A stretch of 64,000 bases of DNA from JBCCAG01 sp050331115 (lineage in GTDB: Bacteria > Cyanobacteriota > Cyanobacteriia > CAKZMO01): assembly GCA_050331115.1 (NCBI GenBank), contig JBHJHD010000048.1:33085-97084 (forward strand). Direction: 5' to 3'. The number at the start of each line of letters is the position of its first letter. The first letter of the stretch is position 1. The translations under genes were made by a program, and so were the position numbers. The notes under the pieces were generated by a model, which had not been told where the DNA came from, ran no database searches, and saw nothing but the letters and a program-made list of their open reading frames with translations. Shown one piece after another: positions 1-8,544 of this stretch.

Positions 1-314
1 TTTCCAGCGCCGAAAGCCAAATTGACTACGAGGTGATTTTAGAAGAGTCGGCGGCGATCGCCACGGCCCTCGACACCGCACCCGACGGCGGCCTCGTCGT
101 AATTCTGCCAGAAAAGGTGGATCGCGCCATCGAGACGATACAGGCGCGTCAGCCCGCGGCGTCTGACGCTGCTAGTTTAGAGGCCAACGGCGCTGCCGTT
201 ACGGAGTCAGCCTCTGGGCCAAATTCTGGGCCAGAAACCGGTAGCGCAACCCTAGACCCATCTCCAAACGGCGCAGTGCCGGACTCCCAATTTATTGGTC
301 AGACCAGTCTCTAG
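1..314 (+). CDS. cphA: C-terminal end of a probable cyanophycin synthetase (5'-truncated by window)
   Basis: The frame is open from the first bases (first full codon at base 3) to TAG at 312-314, so only the last ~104 residues are present. They read as the end of a Mur-ligase-like C-terminal domain: a beta strand, a run similar to ILEESAAIATALDTAPDGG, then LVVILPEKVDRAIETI, followed by a low-complexity Ala/Ser/Gly/Pro tail. This matches how cyanobacterial cyanophycin synthetases, which polymerise Asp-Arg from aspartate and arginine, typically end. Another Mur-ligase family member cannot be excluded because the ATP-grasp and central Mur domains lie outside the window. The GTG at 33 is an internal codon, not the start. 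Confidence 0.55.
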   Translation, partial: SSAESQIDYEVILEESAAIATALDTAPDGGLVVILPEKVDRAIETIQARQPAASDAASLEANGAAVTESASGPNSGPETGSATLDPSPNGAVPDSQFIGQTSL

Positions 315-324
315 AGACTGGTCT
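301..324. other. Perfect 10-bp inverted repeat over the cphA stop codon
   Basis: Arms 301-310 and 315-324 are exact complements with the 4-base centre CTAG, which contains the stop codon. No T-run follows, so it is not a classical intrinsic terminator. It could protect a 3' end or mark processing between the upstream gene and the small gene at 388. Confidence 0.5.
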
Positions 325-387
325 AGCATGGGTCAGCCGAACAAAGACGTGTCGAGCTCATAAAGCCAATTACGGGAGCGCCAGCAG

Positions 388-573
388 ATGGAGTGGTACA
401 TCGTGAAGCAGCCGCAGGGGCCCTGCCGTATTCTGACGGCGGCTGAGCTATCTGAAGACGCATCTGACTCTGCTGAAGACAGCACCGAACAGTGGGGACC
501 GTTTGAGTCTGAGGCCGACGCGATCGCCCGCCGCGTCGGCCTGATTCGCGCGGGTAAGTGTCAGCCAGCGTAA
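388..573 (+). CDS. Small conserved cyanobacterial protein, 61 aa
   Basis: A 61-residue acidic protein opening MEWYIVKQPQG and ending in a WGPF...EAIARRVGLIRAGKCQP block. I recognise this pattern from small conserved cyanobacterial proteins of unknown function. There is no signal peptide or membrane segment. The start is weakly supported: only a purine-rich GGGAG lies about 10 bases upstream. It follows the probable cphA by 73 bases on the same strand and may be cotranscribed. No function can be given. Confidence 0.6.
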   Translation: MEWYIVKQPQGPCRILTAAELSEDASDSAEDSTEQWGPFESEADAIARRVGLIRAGKCQPA

Positions 574-668
574 CGTTTTGTAGATCTGTCCGGAAACGGG
601 CGCAATCGCTAGAAACAAAGAGGCCAACGCTGAATTCTTAGCTTTTACCGAGTCTTTACACTTAAATC

Positions 669-835
669 AATCGAGATTCATCTTTTAGAGGTTACAGTGG
701 GCCTGTAAGCAAAGCAAGCTTGCCTCCTTCAACTTCCCACGCTATACGTAACCTCTATAACTGATTCTCGCTTTGAGAATGCCCGTACTATACAGAACCA
801 GGCCTCAGCTCAAACAAGCTGGGGCTTATTTTATT
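669..835 (+). ncRNA. Candidate structured non-coding RNA (long nested hairpin, 6S-like shape)
   Basis: No convincing ORF covers this stretch, but the plus strand can fold into one long rod. An outer stem pairs 672-680 with 762-770 (8 of 9 pairs), a perfect 9-bp stem pairs 687-695 with 748-756, and an inner 5-bp stem pairs 697-701 with 736-740. An intrinsic terminator follows. A -10-like TACACT (657-662) would place the start near 669, giving about 165 nt. Length and rod shape resemble bacterial 6S RNA, but I cannot identify the family by sequence. It could instead be a long 3' UTR of the 388-573 gene. Confidence 0.45.
800..835 (+). terminator. Intrinsic terminator
   Basis: A hairpin of 11 pairs including G-U (arms 800-810 and 817-827, 6-base loop) is followed directly by TTATTTTATT on the plus strand. 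It ends the candidate RNA or the transcript of the 388-573 gene, just before the convergent cyclase gene. Confidence 0.75.
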
Positions 836-868
836 GGGCTCCATGCGCCCTCGCTTCGGTGGCACGCC

Positions 869-3592
869 TTACTTTTGGGTCAGCGACCAAACGCCGTCCC
901 AATCCTCTGGGGGCGGGTTCTCAAGCCAGTGCTGACAGCGTTTGAGCTGCTCCGAGGCGGCCTTGTCATTGCAGTCAATATCCTCTAGGACTTGCCCAAA
1001 CTGGGTCAAAGCCTTGGTGAATTGACGATTGAGATAGTACCGTCGACCTTGGGTATACAGATCGATGCGCCGCTGCTCTCGGTCTGAAAGCGTCTCGGAC
1101 CGCAGACCCACTAAGTGATAAATGGCCACCGGCTCGGTCTTACCCTTTACCCGAATGCGGTCTAGCTCCAGTGCCCACACCTGATCGGCGCAGGGGCGGT
1201 AGGTATTTTCGCTAATCACGATATCGCAGCCGTACTGCTTTGTCGCGCCCTCTAGCCGCGCCCCTAAGTTAACCCCGTCGCCAATTGCGGTGAACTCCAT
1301 CCGCTTGCTAGAGCCAATGTTGCCGCTGATGACGCTGCCGGAATTGATGCCGATGCCAATCTTAATGGGTGGCTGCTGCTTGGTCTCCCGAACCCGATTG
1401 AAGTCCTCGAGTCGGTGCCTCATCTCAATGCTGGTCTGCACAGCGCGCCAGGCGTGATCTTCTAAGGCCAGGGGTGAGCCAAACACGGCCATAATGGCGT
1501 CGCCGATGTATTTATCCAGGGTTCCTTTGTAGGCCATGACAGCGTCTACCATGGTCTCAAAGTAGTCGTTGAGCATGATCACCAGCTCTTCAGCATCCAT
1601 GCTCTCAGCGATGGTGGTAAAGCTGCGAATATCAGAAAATAGGACTGACACCTCCTTGCGATCGCCCCCCAGCCGTAGCTCTCCAGAACTGAGCAGCTGC
1701 TCAGCCACTTCCTGGCTCATGTAGCGATACATGGTGCTCTTGAGCCGCTTTTCGTCGCTGATGTCGTCCATCACCACCAGCGCCCCGTATACATCGCTGG
1801 CGTCCTTGGCGTCGGCGATGGAGTTGATGGACAGGTGGACGCTGTGTTGGGCAACAGGGTGCACTTCCCCCCGCTTCGCGTCGAGGGTCTGCTCTGGGTA
1901 ATACTGGCGACGGTCGCCTTCACCCTCGGGGGAAAGAGCGCGCCGGAAGCAGGCTGAAAAGTCGAGCTCCTCGATGGCGATTAGCGTATCGATCCTGCGG
2001 CCTTCGAGCGCGACATCGTCAGCCACGTGGAGCAGGGCGCGGGCGCTGCTGTTGGCCGCAATGATGCGCCCCTCGTGGTCAGTAGACAGTACACCGTTGG
2101 AGAGCGATCGCAGAATATCGCGCTGCATCAGCTCCTGCTGCTTAACGGTGTCGAATAGCTTGGCGTTTTGCAGCGCAACGCCCGCCTGGGTATTAAACGC
2201 CTGCATAAACTCTAGATCCGTGCGGTTGAAGCTGGCCCGCCAGCGCTCAGGAGCCTCGGGCCAGTGGGCCGGATTGTAGGGGGGAAATTCGCCCTGACGC
2301 ACTTTATTAATCAGCTGGGTGACGCCGATCAGGTCGCCGTCTGTGTTAAATACCGGCATGCAGAGGATGCTGCAGGTGCGGTAGCCGCTGTGGCGATCGG
2401 TCTCCTTCGACTTCTCGGCGTTGGGATCATTGTAGAGGTCGAAGGGCACGATCACCGGCGCTTGGGTAGTGGCGGCCTGCCCCGCAAAGCCAGCGTCTTT
2501 CGGAATCCGGTATTCCTGCAGCTCTCCCTGGATAGGAATGCGGGTCCACAGCTCTTGGCGCTCCTCATCCAGCAGCCAGAGGGTGCTGCGGTCGGCCTGC
2601 ATCAGCTCCTTTGCCTCGTTCATCACCCGCTCTAGGGTTTCGCTCAAATCGAGGCTGCTTTGGCTGAGGGCCTGGGTTGCCTTCATCAAGGCTGACGCGG
2701 CCCGCTGCTTTTGGGCCGCCCTATAAAAAGAGCGCGATGACTCTAGGATTAAGCGAATTGAAGGGGCAAACTCGTTAAAGAGGTCCTCATCGACCTCGGA
2801 AAAGCCACTTGGGTCGATGCGCTCATCTAGCGGCGCTTGGGAGGCATAATCTGGCTTTAGCTTGTTGATGAGCTGGACGACCGCCACCAAGCTGTCTTGG
2901 TTATCTAGCAGCGGCATCACCAGCATGGTGTAGGTCCGATACCCGGTAGCCTGGTCGGTCTGCTTGGCAAAGCCGGCCCGGGGATCGTCGTAAAAGTCAA
3001 ACGCAATGTTGACGGCTCGCTTAGATGTCGCGACTTCGCCCGCGATGCCCTGGGTCTCCGGAAACCGCAGCTCTAGATTGCTGCCGTTATCGTCCTTAGC
3101 AACAATGGACCAAAGCTCTTTCTTATCCTCGTCTCGCAGGTAGATGGTGGTCCGGTCTGCATTGAGCAACTCACCCGTCTTCAGGGTAATTGAGCGCAGC
3201 ATCTCGTTGAGAATAGCCTCAAAATCCTGGCTGTCCAGCAGGGAGTCGAGCATAGTCAACGTCTGGTTGACGACCCGCAGCTTTTTCTCGACATCCTCCA
3301 CCACCTTCTTGAAGTTCACCGTGGTCAGCGGGGCCAAAAAAGCCTCGAAGCTGCCCTTGGCGATCGCCAGCGTACTGCTGGTCGGGGCCAGCAGGCTAGA
3401 GGTTTCGTTGGTGGGCGTTGAGGGCTGACTCGTGTGGGGAAATGATGCCGCTGATGGTTCAGCGGCGAGGGTTTGAGCTGCGACGCTAATGGTAACGTCA
3501 GCGTTGGGAACTGTACCGCTAACCGCATCAAAAGATGACGGCTCCACTGACGGCTCGGACGGGCTAGGATCGGGCACAGGAAGGGCACTCAT
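869..3592 (-). CDS. cya: GAF-GAF-PAS class III adenylate cyclase (CyaB1 type)
   Basis: This makes cAMP from ATP. The order is: low-complexity N-terminus (1-95), GAF-A (~125-280), GAF-B (~305-475), PAS (~500-620), class III cyclase (~640-810), and a C-terminal helical/TPR-like tail. That is the architecture of Anabaena CyaB1, whose GAF-B binds cAMP. The cyclase domain keeps both metal aspartates (LFSDIRSFT and KYIGDAIMAVFG), the adenine-selecting Lys just before YIGD and Asp in AIGDGVNLGARLE, and the transition-state Asn and Arg in the same block. An NKFDE-type motif (NK...F-x3-DE) is intact in GAF-A and imperfect in GAF-B (D then L). There are no membrane segments, so it is cytoplasmic. The ATG at 3590-3592 is the start; the low-complexity N-terminus is unusually long. 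Confidence 0.93.
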   Translation of the reverse strand: MSALPVPDPSPSEPSVEPSSFDAVSGTVPNADVTISVAAQTLAAEPSAASFPHTSQPSTPTNETSSLLAPTSSTLAIAKGSFEAFLAPLTTVNFKKVVEDVEKKLRVVNQTLTMLDSLLDSQDFEAILNEMLRSITLKTGELLNADRTTIYLRDEDKKELWSIVAKDDNGSNLELRFPETQGIAGEVATSKRAVNIAFDFYDDPRAGFAKQTDQATGYRTYTMLVMPLLDNQDSLVAVVQLINKLKPDYASQAPLDERIDPSGFSEVDEDLFNEFAPSIRLILESSRSFYRAAQKQRAASALMKATQALSQSSLDLSETLERVMNEAKELMQADRSTLWLLDEERQELWTRIPIQGELQEYRIPKDAGFAGQAATTQAPVIVPFDLYNDPNAEKSKETDRHSGYRTCSILCMPVFNTDGDLIGVTQLINKVRQGEFPPYNPAHWPEAPERWRASFNRTDLEFMQAFNTQAGVALQNAKLFDTVKQQELMQRDILRSLSNGVLSTDHEGRIIAANSSARALLHVADDVALEGRRIDTLIAIEELDFSACFRRALSPEGEGDRRQYYPEQTLDAKRGEVHPVAQHSVHLSINSIADAKDASDVYGALVVMDDISDEKRLKSTMYRYMSQEVAEQLLSSGELRLGGDRKEVSVLFSDIRSFTTIAESMDAEELVIMLNDYFETMVDAVMAYKGTLDKYIGDAIMAVFGSPLALEDHAWRAVQTSIEMRHRLEDFNRVRETKQQPPIKIGIGINSGSVISGNIGSSKRMEFTAIGDGVNLGARLEGATKQYGCDIVISENTYRPCADQVWALELDRIRVKGKTEPVAIYHLVGLRSETLSDREQRRIDLYTQGRRYYLNRQFTKALTQFGQVLEDIDCNDKAASEQLKRCQHWLENPPPEDWDGVWSLTQK

Positions 3593-3645
3593 AGAGGCAT
3601 ATTTAGCAATCGGCAGTTGGGTCGCGATATGTTTTGAAAGGAGTC

Positions 3646-3786
3646 ATGCTTCGCTACTGGTTGGGAAGCACCATCACCGCTGCGATATCAACATGGAGTA
3701 GTTCTGCCATTACTTTAGCAGGTCTAATTATTGGGGCAGCGATTTACCGGCCTGCGGCGCGTTCAGAGTTGAAAATTCAGGCTTGA
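3646..3786 (+). CDS. Candidate small single-pass membrane protein, 46 aa
   Basis: An ORF opens at ATG 3646 immediately after AAAGGAGTC and ends at TGA 3784-3786. It encodes 46 residues with one hydrophobic helix (AITLAGLIIGAAIYR) followed by a basic stretch. It lies between the cyclase and cupB genes, which are both on the other strand. The spacing from the Shine-Dalgarno-like GGAG to ATG is short (2 bases). It resembles small thylakoid complex subunits in size only; I do not recognise the sequence. Confidence 0.35.
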   Translation: MLRYWLGSTITAAISTWSSSAITLAGLIIGAAIYRPAARSELKIQA

Positions 3787-3814
3787 GAAACCGAAACCGT
3801 CTAACACAGCGTAG

Positions 3815-4966
3815 CTATTGGACAGCGTCTAGCCGAGAGGACTGAAGCCTGTCGATCCAGCCTTTTAGGTAGGCTCGGTTCTGCTCCTGCTCGGAAGGGT
3901 CTTCTGTACTAAATGGGAAGGGGGCCAATCCCTGAATTGCCGCAGTGGTAACGCAAAACATCGACTTTTGAAATGTTTCGCAGATTTTGACCTTTATGTC
4001 GTCTTCCCCGCGGCCGCGATGGCGGTAGAACTCCTGCAGTGCGTCCGGCAGAAAATGGCGCATATCCTGCATCAGCTGCGTGGGCGGAATGCCCGAACCA
4101 CCGATGGGTAGCGGGTCTGCGTAGAGCGCGCCATAGGTAAAGTCCTGCTTGTAGAGGGGAATCTGGTAGGCCTGGGCGTTGTATGAAATAGTGCCGGGGA
4201 ATGGCGTGCCCCTAAAAAATATGGCCTCGACGTAGGGGACCGCCAAATCGGGCAAAAACGTGAGCCCAGCAGACTTGGGAATTACGTCGTAGGTGCGATG
4301 ATCTGCGGCCGGTCCCGAGGAGCCATGGCCCACCGTAACGCTGTAGGTCACCGGGTTACCGGCGGCGGCCACCAAGCCCTCACGGATGTGGTCAACCACG
4401 TCAGGGACAGCGGTGATTTTACCCTGCTCGTAGCGCTCGTACAGGGCCAAGAACATATCGCTCATCACCCGCCAAAACTGCCCTAGGCCGTGAAAGTAGG
4501 CCATCAGCCGCATCTGCTCGGGCAAGAACTCCGGAAATGTCCGGTGCAGGGCACGCACTAAAGGATTGTGCCTAAATTTACGCTGAATAATGGGCTCGAC
4601 CCTAGGCTTAAACGTCAGCTCATCGACGAAGCTCGCTAGGCCGCCGCCGCCGTGCCAATACATCGACTTGCCGCAGTATTCAGCGTATTCGTAGTTGAGG
4701 CGGTTGTGTCGCCAGTGCTTCAGCAACTTGGACAAAGAGACCTCGCCGTTAAAGTACTTGAAGAACGGAAAAAAGATGAGGAACTGGTTTTCAGCCGTGT
4801 AAATTAGGTTGCGGGAGTAGGCGTCTAGCACTACGCCGTAGCTCTTTAGGATGCCCACCACCTCTAACAGGTGAAGCTCGGAGTCGCTGAGCAGCGCCTC
4901 ACCAGCCTCTAGCCGCTGAACGTAGGGATTCTGAGGGGGATTTGACGAGGGCTTGACGGTAACCAT
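3815..4966 (-). CDS. cupB: CO2 hydration protein CupB (ChpX)
   Basis: 383 residues of the ChpX/CO2-hydration family, the peripheral subunit that lets a specialised NDH-1 complex convert CO2 to bicarbonate at the thylakoid cytoplasmic face. Conserved blocks include NPYVQRLEAGEALLSD, the EYCGKSMYWHGGGGL region with Cys and His expected near the zinc site, and the FPGTISYNAQAYQIPLYKQDF stretch. The length and the absence of a cupS gene fit CupB of the constitutive NDH-1MS' complex rather than CupA (~450 aa, with cupS). It is the last gene of an ndhF4-ndhD4-cupB operon, 74 bases after ndhD4. Confidence 0.93.
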   Translation of the reverse strand: MVTVKPSSNPPQNPYVQRLEAGEALLSDSELHLLEVVGILKSYGVVLDAYSRNLIYTAENQFLIFFPFFKYFNGEVSLSKLLKHWRHNRLNYEYAEYCGKSMYWHGGGGLASFVDELTFKPRVEPIIQRKFRHNPLVRALHRTFPEFLPEQMRLMAYFHGLGQFWRVMSDMFLALYERYEQGKITAVPDVVDHIREGLVAAAGNPVTYSVTVGHGSSGPAADHRTYDVIPKSAGLTFLPDLAVPYVEAIFFRGTPFPGTISYNAQAYQIPLYKQDFTYGALYADPLPIGGSGIPPTQLMQDMRHFLPDALQEFYRHRGRGEDDIKVKICETFQKSMFCVTTAAIQGLAPFPFSTEDPSEQEQNRAYLKGWIDRLQSSRLDAVQ

Positions 4967-5040
4967 GACCTAACTACACGCTGAGGACGTCTGGTGAAAT
5001 ATTTAAGAGCAGCGAGGCTCCTAATCGATATTGTAAAGGG

Positions 5041-6591
5041 CTAGAGCAGGCCGGGCGCAACGAATGGTCCCGCCGTCGATTTTTGAGGCGCGGGATGTCT
5101 TGGGGCGATCGCCTCCATCTGGCCCGTCAGCAGGTCGCTGACCTCCGGTTCACTCCAGCGCAGCATCCAGTTTGGCTTAAGGCCGAAGGCCAGCACCAGA
5201 GCCACTAGGGCGAGAGCCGGCATCCGCTCTCCCCAGGTGACCGGGGCTAGGCGGGACAGCTCCTCGGGAAGTCGGCCAAAGAATACCCGGTTCACCATCA
5301 GCAGGAAGTACACCGCCGTCAGGCCGGTGCCCACCATGCAGAGCAGCGTCTCTATTGGAAAGATGGGGAAACTGCCCCGAAAGACCAAGAATTCGGCGAT
5401 AAAGCCGACTAAGCCCGGAAGCCCGGAGCTCGCCATTACCCCCAAAATCATTAGGCTACCGATGAGGGGCAGACCTCGCTCTGGGTTGAGCAGCCCCTTG
5501 AGCTTGTAGACGTCCCGCGTGCCGGTTTTCTTGTAGACCACGCCCACCAGCAGAAACAGCAGCGCCGAGATCAGGCCGTGGCTCACCATTTGAAAGACGG
5601 CGGCCACGATGCTCAGTCGGGTAGTAGCGGCGGTGGCCAACAGGATAAAGGCCATATGGGCAATGGAAGAGTAGGCCACCACCTTCTTCATGTCGGTCTG
5701 GGCAATGGCGCAGGACGCGCCGTAAAGAGCGCTCACTGCGGCCCAAATTGCCAGCCAGGGGGCGACCACAACCCAGGCATCAAAGAACAGCCCCAGCCCG
5801 AAGCGCAGCAGCCCATAGGTCCCTAGCTTTAGCAGCACGCCGGCCAGGAGCACCGAGATCGGCGTAGAGGCCTCGACGTGGGCGTCAGGAAGCCAGGTGT
5901 GAAACGGGAAAAACGGAATTTTGATGGCGAACCCGATGAGCAAGCTGCCCAGCAGGAAGAGCTGGGCCTTGAGGCCCACGGAGGGGGCCAGCGATCGCAG
6001 CACGCCATAGTTGAAGCTAGTGGTCTCGGTGAGCCAGGCCAGCCCCAAGAAGGCAGCCAGAATAAACACCCCGGAGAGCGCCGTGTAGATCAAAAACTTG
6101 GTGGCGGCGTAGCCCCGCTTTGCCCCCCCCCAGATGGCAATCAGAAAATAGAGGGGAATAATCTCCAGCTCGTAAAATAGAAAGAACAGCAGCACGTCCT
6201 GCGCCAAAAAAGCGCCCACAACCCCGACGTTGAGCAGCAGAATCATTACGTAGTAGAAGCGGGGCCGGATGATCTTGCGATCGCTGCTGAGGATAGCAAT
6301 CACCGTCAAGAAGCTGTTCAAGACGACCAGCGGCAGAGAGAGCCCGTCTAGGCCGAGCTGGTAACTCAGCCCAATGGTGCTGATCCAGGCAATGTCCTCT
6401 GAGAACTGCAGCCCCGGCGCCAGCTCAAACTGAATTACCAGCACAATCGTCCAGATCAGCGTCACTACGGCGATCGCAAGCGCCGCCGTTCGAAAGCGCT
6501 GATCCGCGGCTTTGGGCAGTAGGCATAGAATTGCCACCCCCAGCAGCGGTAACCAAATTAGTGCACTCAGCATCAATGCTCTCCCTACCAA
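5041..6591 (-). CDS. ndhD4: NAD(P)H-quinone oxidoreductase subunit D4
   Basis: 516 residues, about 14 membrane helices of the proton-pumping antiporter family (NuoM/NdhD). Family landmarks are present: the conserved Glu in FFLFYELEIIPLYFLIAIWG, the Lys-containing helix GFAIKIPFFPFHTWLPDAH, and KKVVAYSSIAHM. In cyanobacteria NdhD4 pairs with NdhF4 and CupB in the constitutive CO2-uptake complex; the D4 rather than D1/D2 assignment comes from these neighbours. It starts 84 bases after the end of ndhF4. Confidence 0.92.
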   Translation of the reverse strand: MVGRALMLSALIWLPLLGVAILCLLPKAADQRFRTAALAIAVVTLIWTIVLVIQFELAPGLQFSEDIAWISTIGLSYQLGLDGLSLPLVVLNSFLTVIAILSSDRKIIRPRFYYVMILLLNVGVVGAFLAQDVLLFFLFYELEIIPLYFLIAIWGGAKRGYAATKFLIYTALSGVFILAAFLGLAWLTETTSFNYGVLRSLAPSVGLKAQLFLLGSLLIGFAIKIPFFPFHTWLPDAHVEASTPISVLLAGVLLKLGTYGLLRFGLGLFFDAWVVVAPWLAIWAAVSALYGASCAIAQTDMKKVVAYSSIAHMAFILLATAATTRLSIVAAVFQMVSHGLISALLFLLVGVVYKKTGTRDVYKLKGLLNPERGLPLIGSLMILGVMASSGLPGLVGFIAEFLVFRGSFPIFPIETLLCMVGTGLTAVYFLLMVNRVFFGRLPEELSRLAPVTWGERMPALALVALVLAFGLKPNWMLRWSEPEVSDLLTGQMEAIAPRHPAPQKSTAGPFVAPGLL

Positions 6592-6675
6592 AGCTCCATG
6601 TCGTTGCCAGCGCGCTCTGGCGCGCTCTTTGTCGCTAACTCGCTAGCCGACCTATCTCCTTTAGACCTATCTCCT

Positions 6676-8544
6676 TTAGAAGATCCAGCTGACCCAGCCG
6701 GCGGTGACCAGCAGCAAAACGCCGACGCCAATCAAAATTGTGAGAACGTAGGACTGCGATTGCCCAGAAGCGCTGTATTTGAGCGCCTGACCGCCAAACA
6801 CCGTCACAACGCCGACCAGGTTGACGAATCCATCTACCACATAGCGATCGAACCAGGCGCTGGCGCTAGCGATCGTGCTCACCAGCCAAACTACGGTCCG
6901 ATCGTAGAGTCGCTCGATGTAGAAGTCATAGGCCAGCAAATCCTGCATAAACCGCAGCGCGACCCCTACTGGACGAGCCCAGGCGCGCCGAAGCTGGATG
7001 GTGCCCCCCATAATGCAGCCTATCAGGCCCGACATCAAGATTAGCAGCACCGATAGGCGCGCCTCGGTTGGACTTGCGGCCTGCAGCGGAATTGAATGGT
7101 TGAGCAGTAGAGGCCAGCGAATTGGAATCAGCGGCGATAGCGCCACGATGATGGTCAGGCTCACCATGGGCAGCGCCATAGGCCAAGACACCTCTGGAGC
7201 CCGTCTTGTCTTGGGCTGTGGCGTCCCGCAAAATACGAGGCGAAATACCCGCGTCAAGTTGAGCGCCGTGAGCAGATTGACAATCAGCAGCAGACCTAGA
7301 AGCCAAACGGGCATCACCCAGGTGCCGCTAGCCCAGCGCTGCACAATCCAAAACGCGCCTAGGGGAAATAGGGCGATGAGGTTAGCGCTGCCCACAACGA
7401 ACGCCGTCGTGGTCGCGGGCATGCGCGACCACAGCCCGCCCATCTCGGTCATATTTTGGTTATGGGTGGTGAAGATCACCGCGCCGATGCTCATGAACAT
7501 CAGCGCCTTGGCCATGGCGTGCACCAGCAGCAGCAGCAGCGCCACATCGACTTGCCCCACCCCAACGGCCACAAACACGAGCCCCATCCAGGCGCTAGTG
7601 GAGTGGGAGAGGGTGCGCTTAATGTCGATTTGGGCCACGCTCACTAGGGAGGCCCCGATGGCTGTAATGCTGCCGATGATAATTAGGGCGTCTTCAGAGA
7701 CTGGAGATAGGGTAAACACCGGCTGCAGCTTGATGAGCACATAGGCCCCAGCTGAGACCACCACGGAGTTTCGCATAATTCCCGCTGGGTTGGGCCCCTC
7801 CATTGCTTCATCCAGCCAGAGATTTAGCGGGAACTGGGCGCACTTACCCGTGGGCCCCGCGATTAGGGCTAGACCCAACAGCGCTGCAACCAGCGGGGGT
7901 AAGGGGGTTGCGATCGCCCAGGCCTGGAGGTCAGAGAAGGTCAGGCCTTCACCGAAGCTGGAGAGGGCAACCAGACCCATGAGCAAAATAATGTCTCCGA
8001 CGCGCTTGGTCAAAAAGGCGTCGCGGGCGGCGGTAATCACGAGGGGCTGAGCGTACCAAAACCCAACGAGCAGGTAGGATGACAGGGTAAGCGCTTCAAG
8101 CAGGCCATAGCTCAAAAACAGGGAATCGCTGATGGCGATGCCGCTGAGGGCCGCCTCAAAAAAGCCCATCAGCCCATAGAAGCGGCCTAGGGACCAATCT
8201 TTCTCCATGTAGCCCAGCGCATAGAGCTGGGCAAGAAAGCTGATTCCGGCCACCAGCTGCATCGCGCCCAGGTTGGTGGCCGAGATCTCCACCACCAAAG
8301 GCAGATTTAGATCCGCTACCGTCAGCCACTGAAACGTAATTTGCTGCGGCGGCTGCCCCCAGGCTGCGGTAAATGCGATCGCCCCGTGCAAAAACGCGAT
8401 CAGGGTCGTAAGCAAATTGACGTAGGCCGCCGGACGCTGGCCGCCCTGCCGTACAAACCCGACAGACCAGGGCAGCGTCAAGAGCGCCCCTAGCAGCCCG
8501 TAGAGAGGAATACACCAGCTTGATTGCAGCAGCGCCTGCATCAT
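6676..8544 (-). CDS. ndhF4: NAD(P)H-quinone oxidoreductase subunit F4
   Basis: 622 residues of the NuoL/NdhF antiporter-like family with about 15-16 predicted helices. Recognisable blocks are the LFLSYGLLEALTLSSYLLVGFW stretch, QFPLNLWLDEAMEGPNPAGI and KRTLSHSTSAWMGL, with VGDIILLMG between. The short length and pairing with ndhD4 and cupB identify the CO2-uptake form NdhF4 rather than respiratory NdhF1. It is the first gene of the operon and faces ccmK2 across a 1-kb gap, so both branches of the CO2-concentrating mechanism diverge here. Confidence 0.92.
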   Translation of the reverse strand: MMQALLQSSWCIPLYGLLGALLTLPWSVGFVRQGGQRPAAYVNLLTTLIAFLHGAIAFTAAWGQPPQQITFQWLTVADLNLPLVVEISATNLGAMQLVAGISFLAQLYALGYMEKDWSLGRFYGLMGFFEAALSGIAISDSLFLSYGLLEALTLSSYLLVGFWYAQPLVITAARDAFLTKRVGDIILLMGLVALSSFGEGLTFSDLQAWAIATPLPPLVAALLGLALIAGPTGKCAQFPLNLWLDEAMEGPNPAGIMRNSVVVSAGAYVLIKLQPVFTLSPVSEDALIIIGSITAIGASLVSVAQIDIKRTLSHSTSAWMGLVFVAVGVGQVDVALLLLLVHAMAKALMFMSIGAVIFTTHNQNMTEMGGLWSRMPATTTAFVVGSANLIALFPLGAFWIVQRWASGTWVMPVWLLGLLLIVNLLTALNLTRVFRLVFCGTPQPKTRRAPEVSWPMALPMVSLTIIVALSPLIPIRWPLLLNHSIPLQAASPTEARLSVLLILMSGLIGCIMGGTIQLRRAWARPVGVALRFMQDLLAYDFYIERLYDRTVVWLVSTIASASAWFDRYVVDGFVNLVGVVTVFGGQALKYSASGQSQSYVLTILIGVGVLLLVTAGWVSWIF

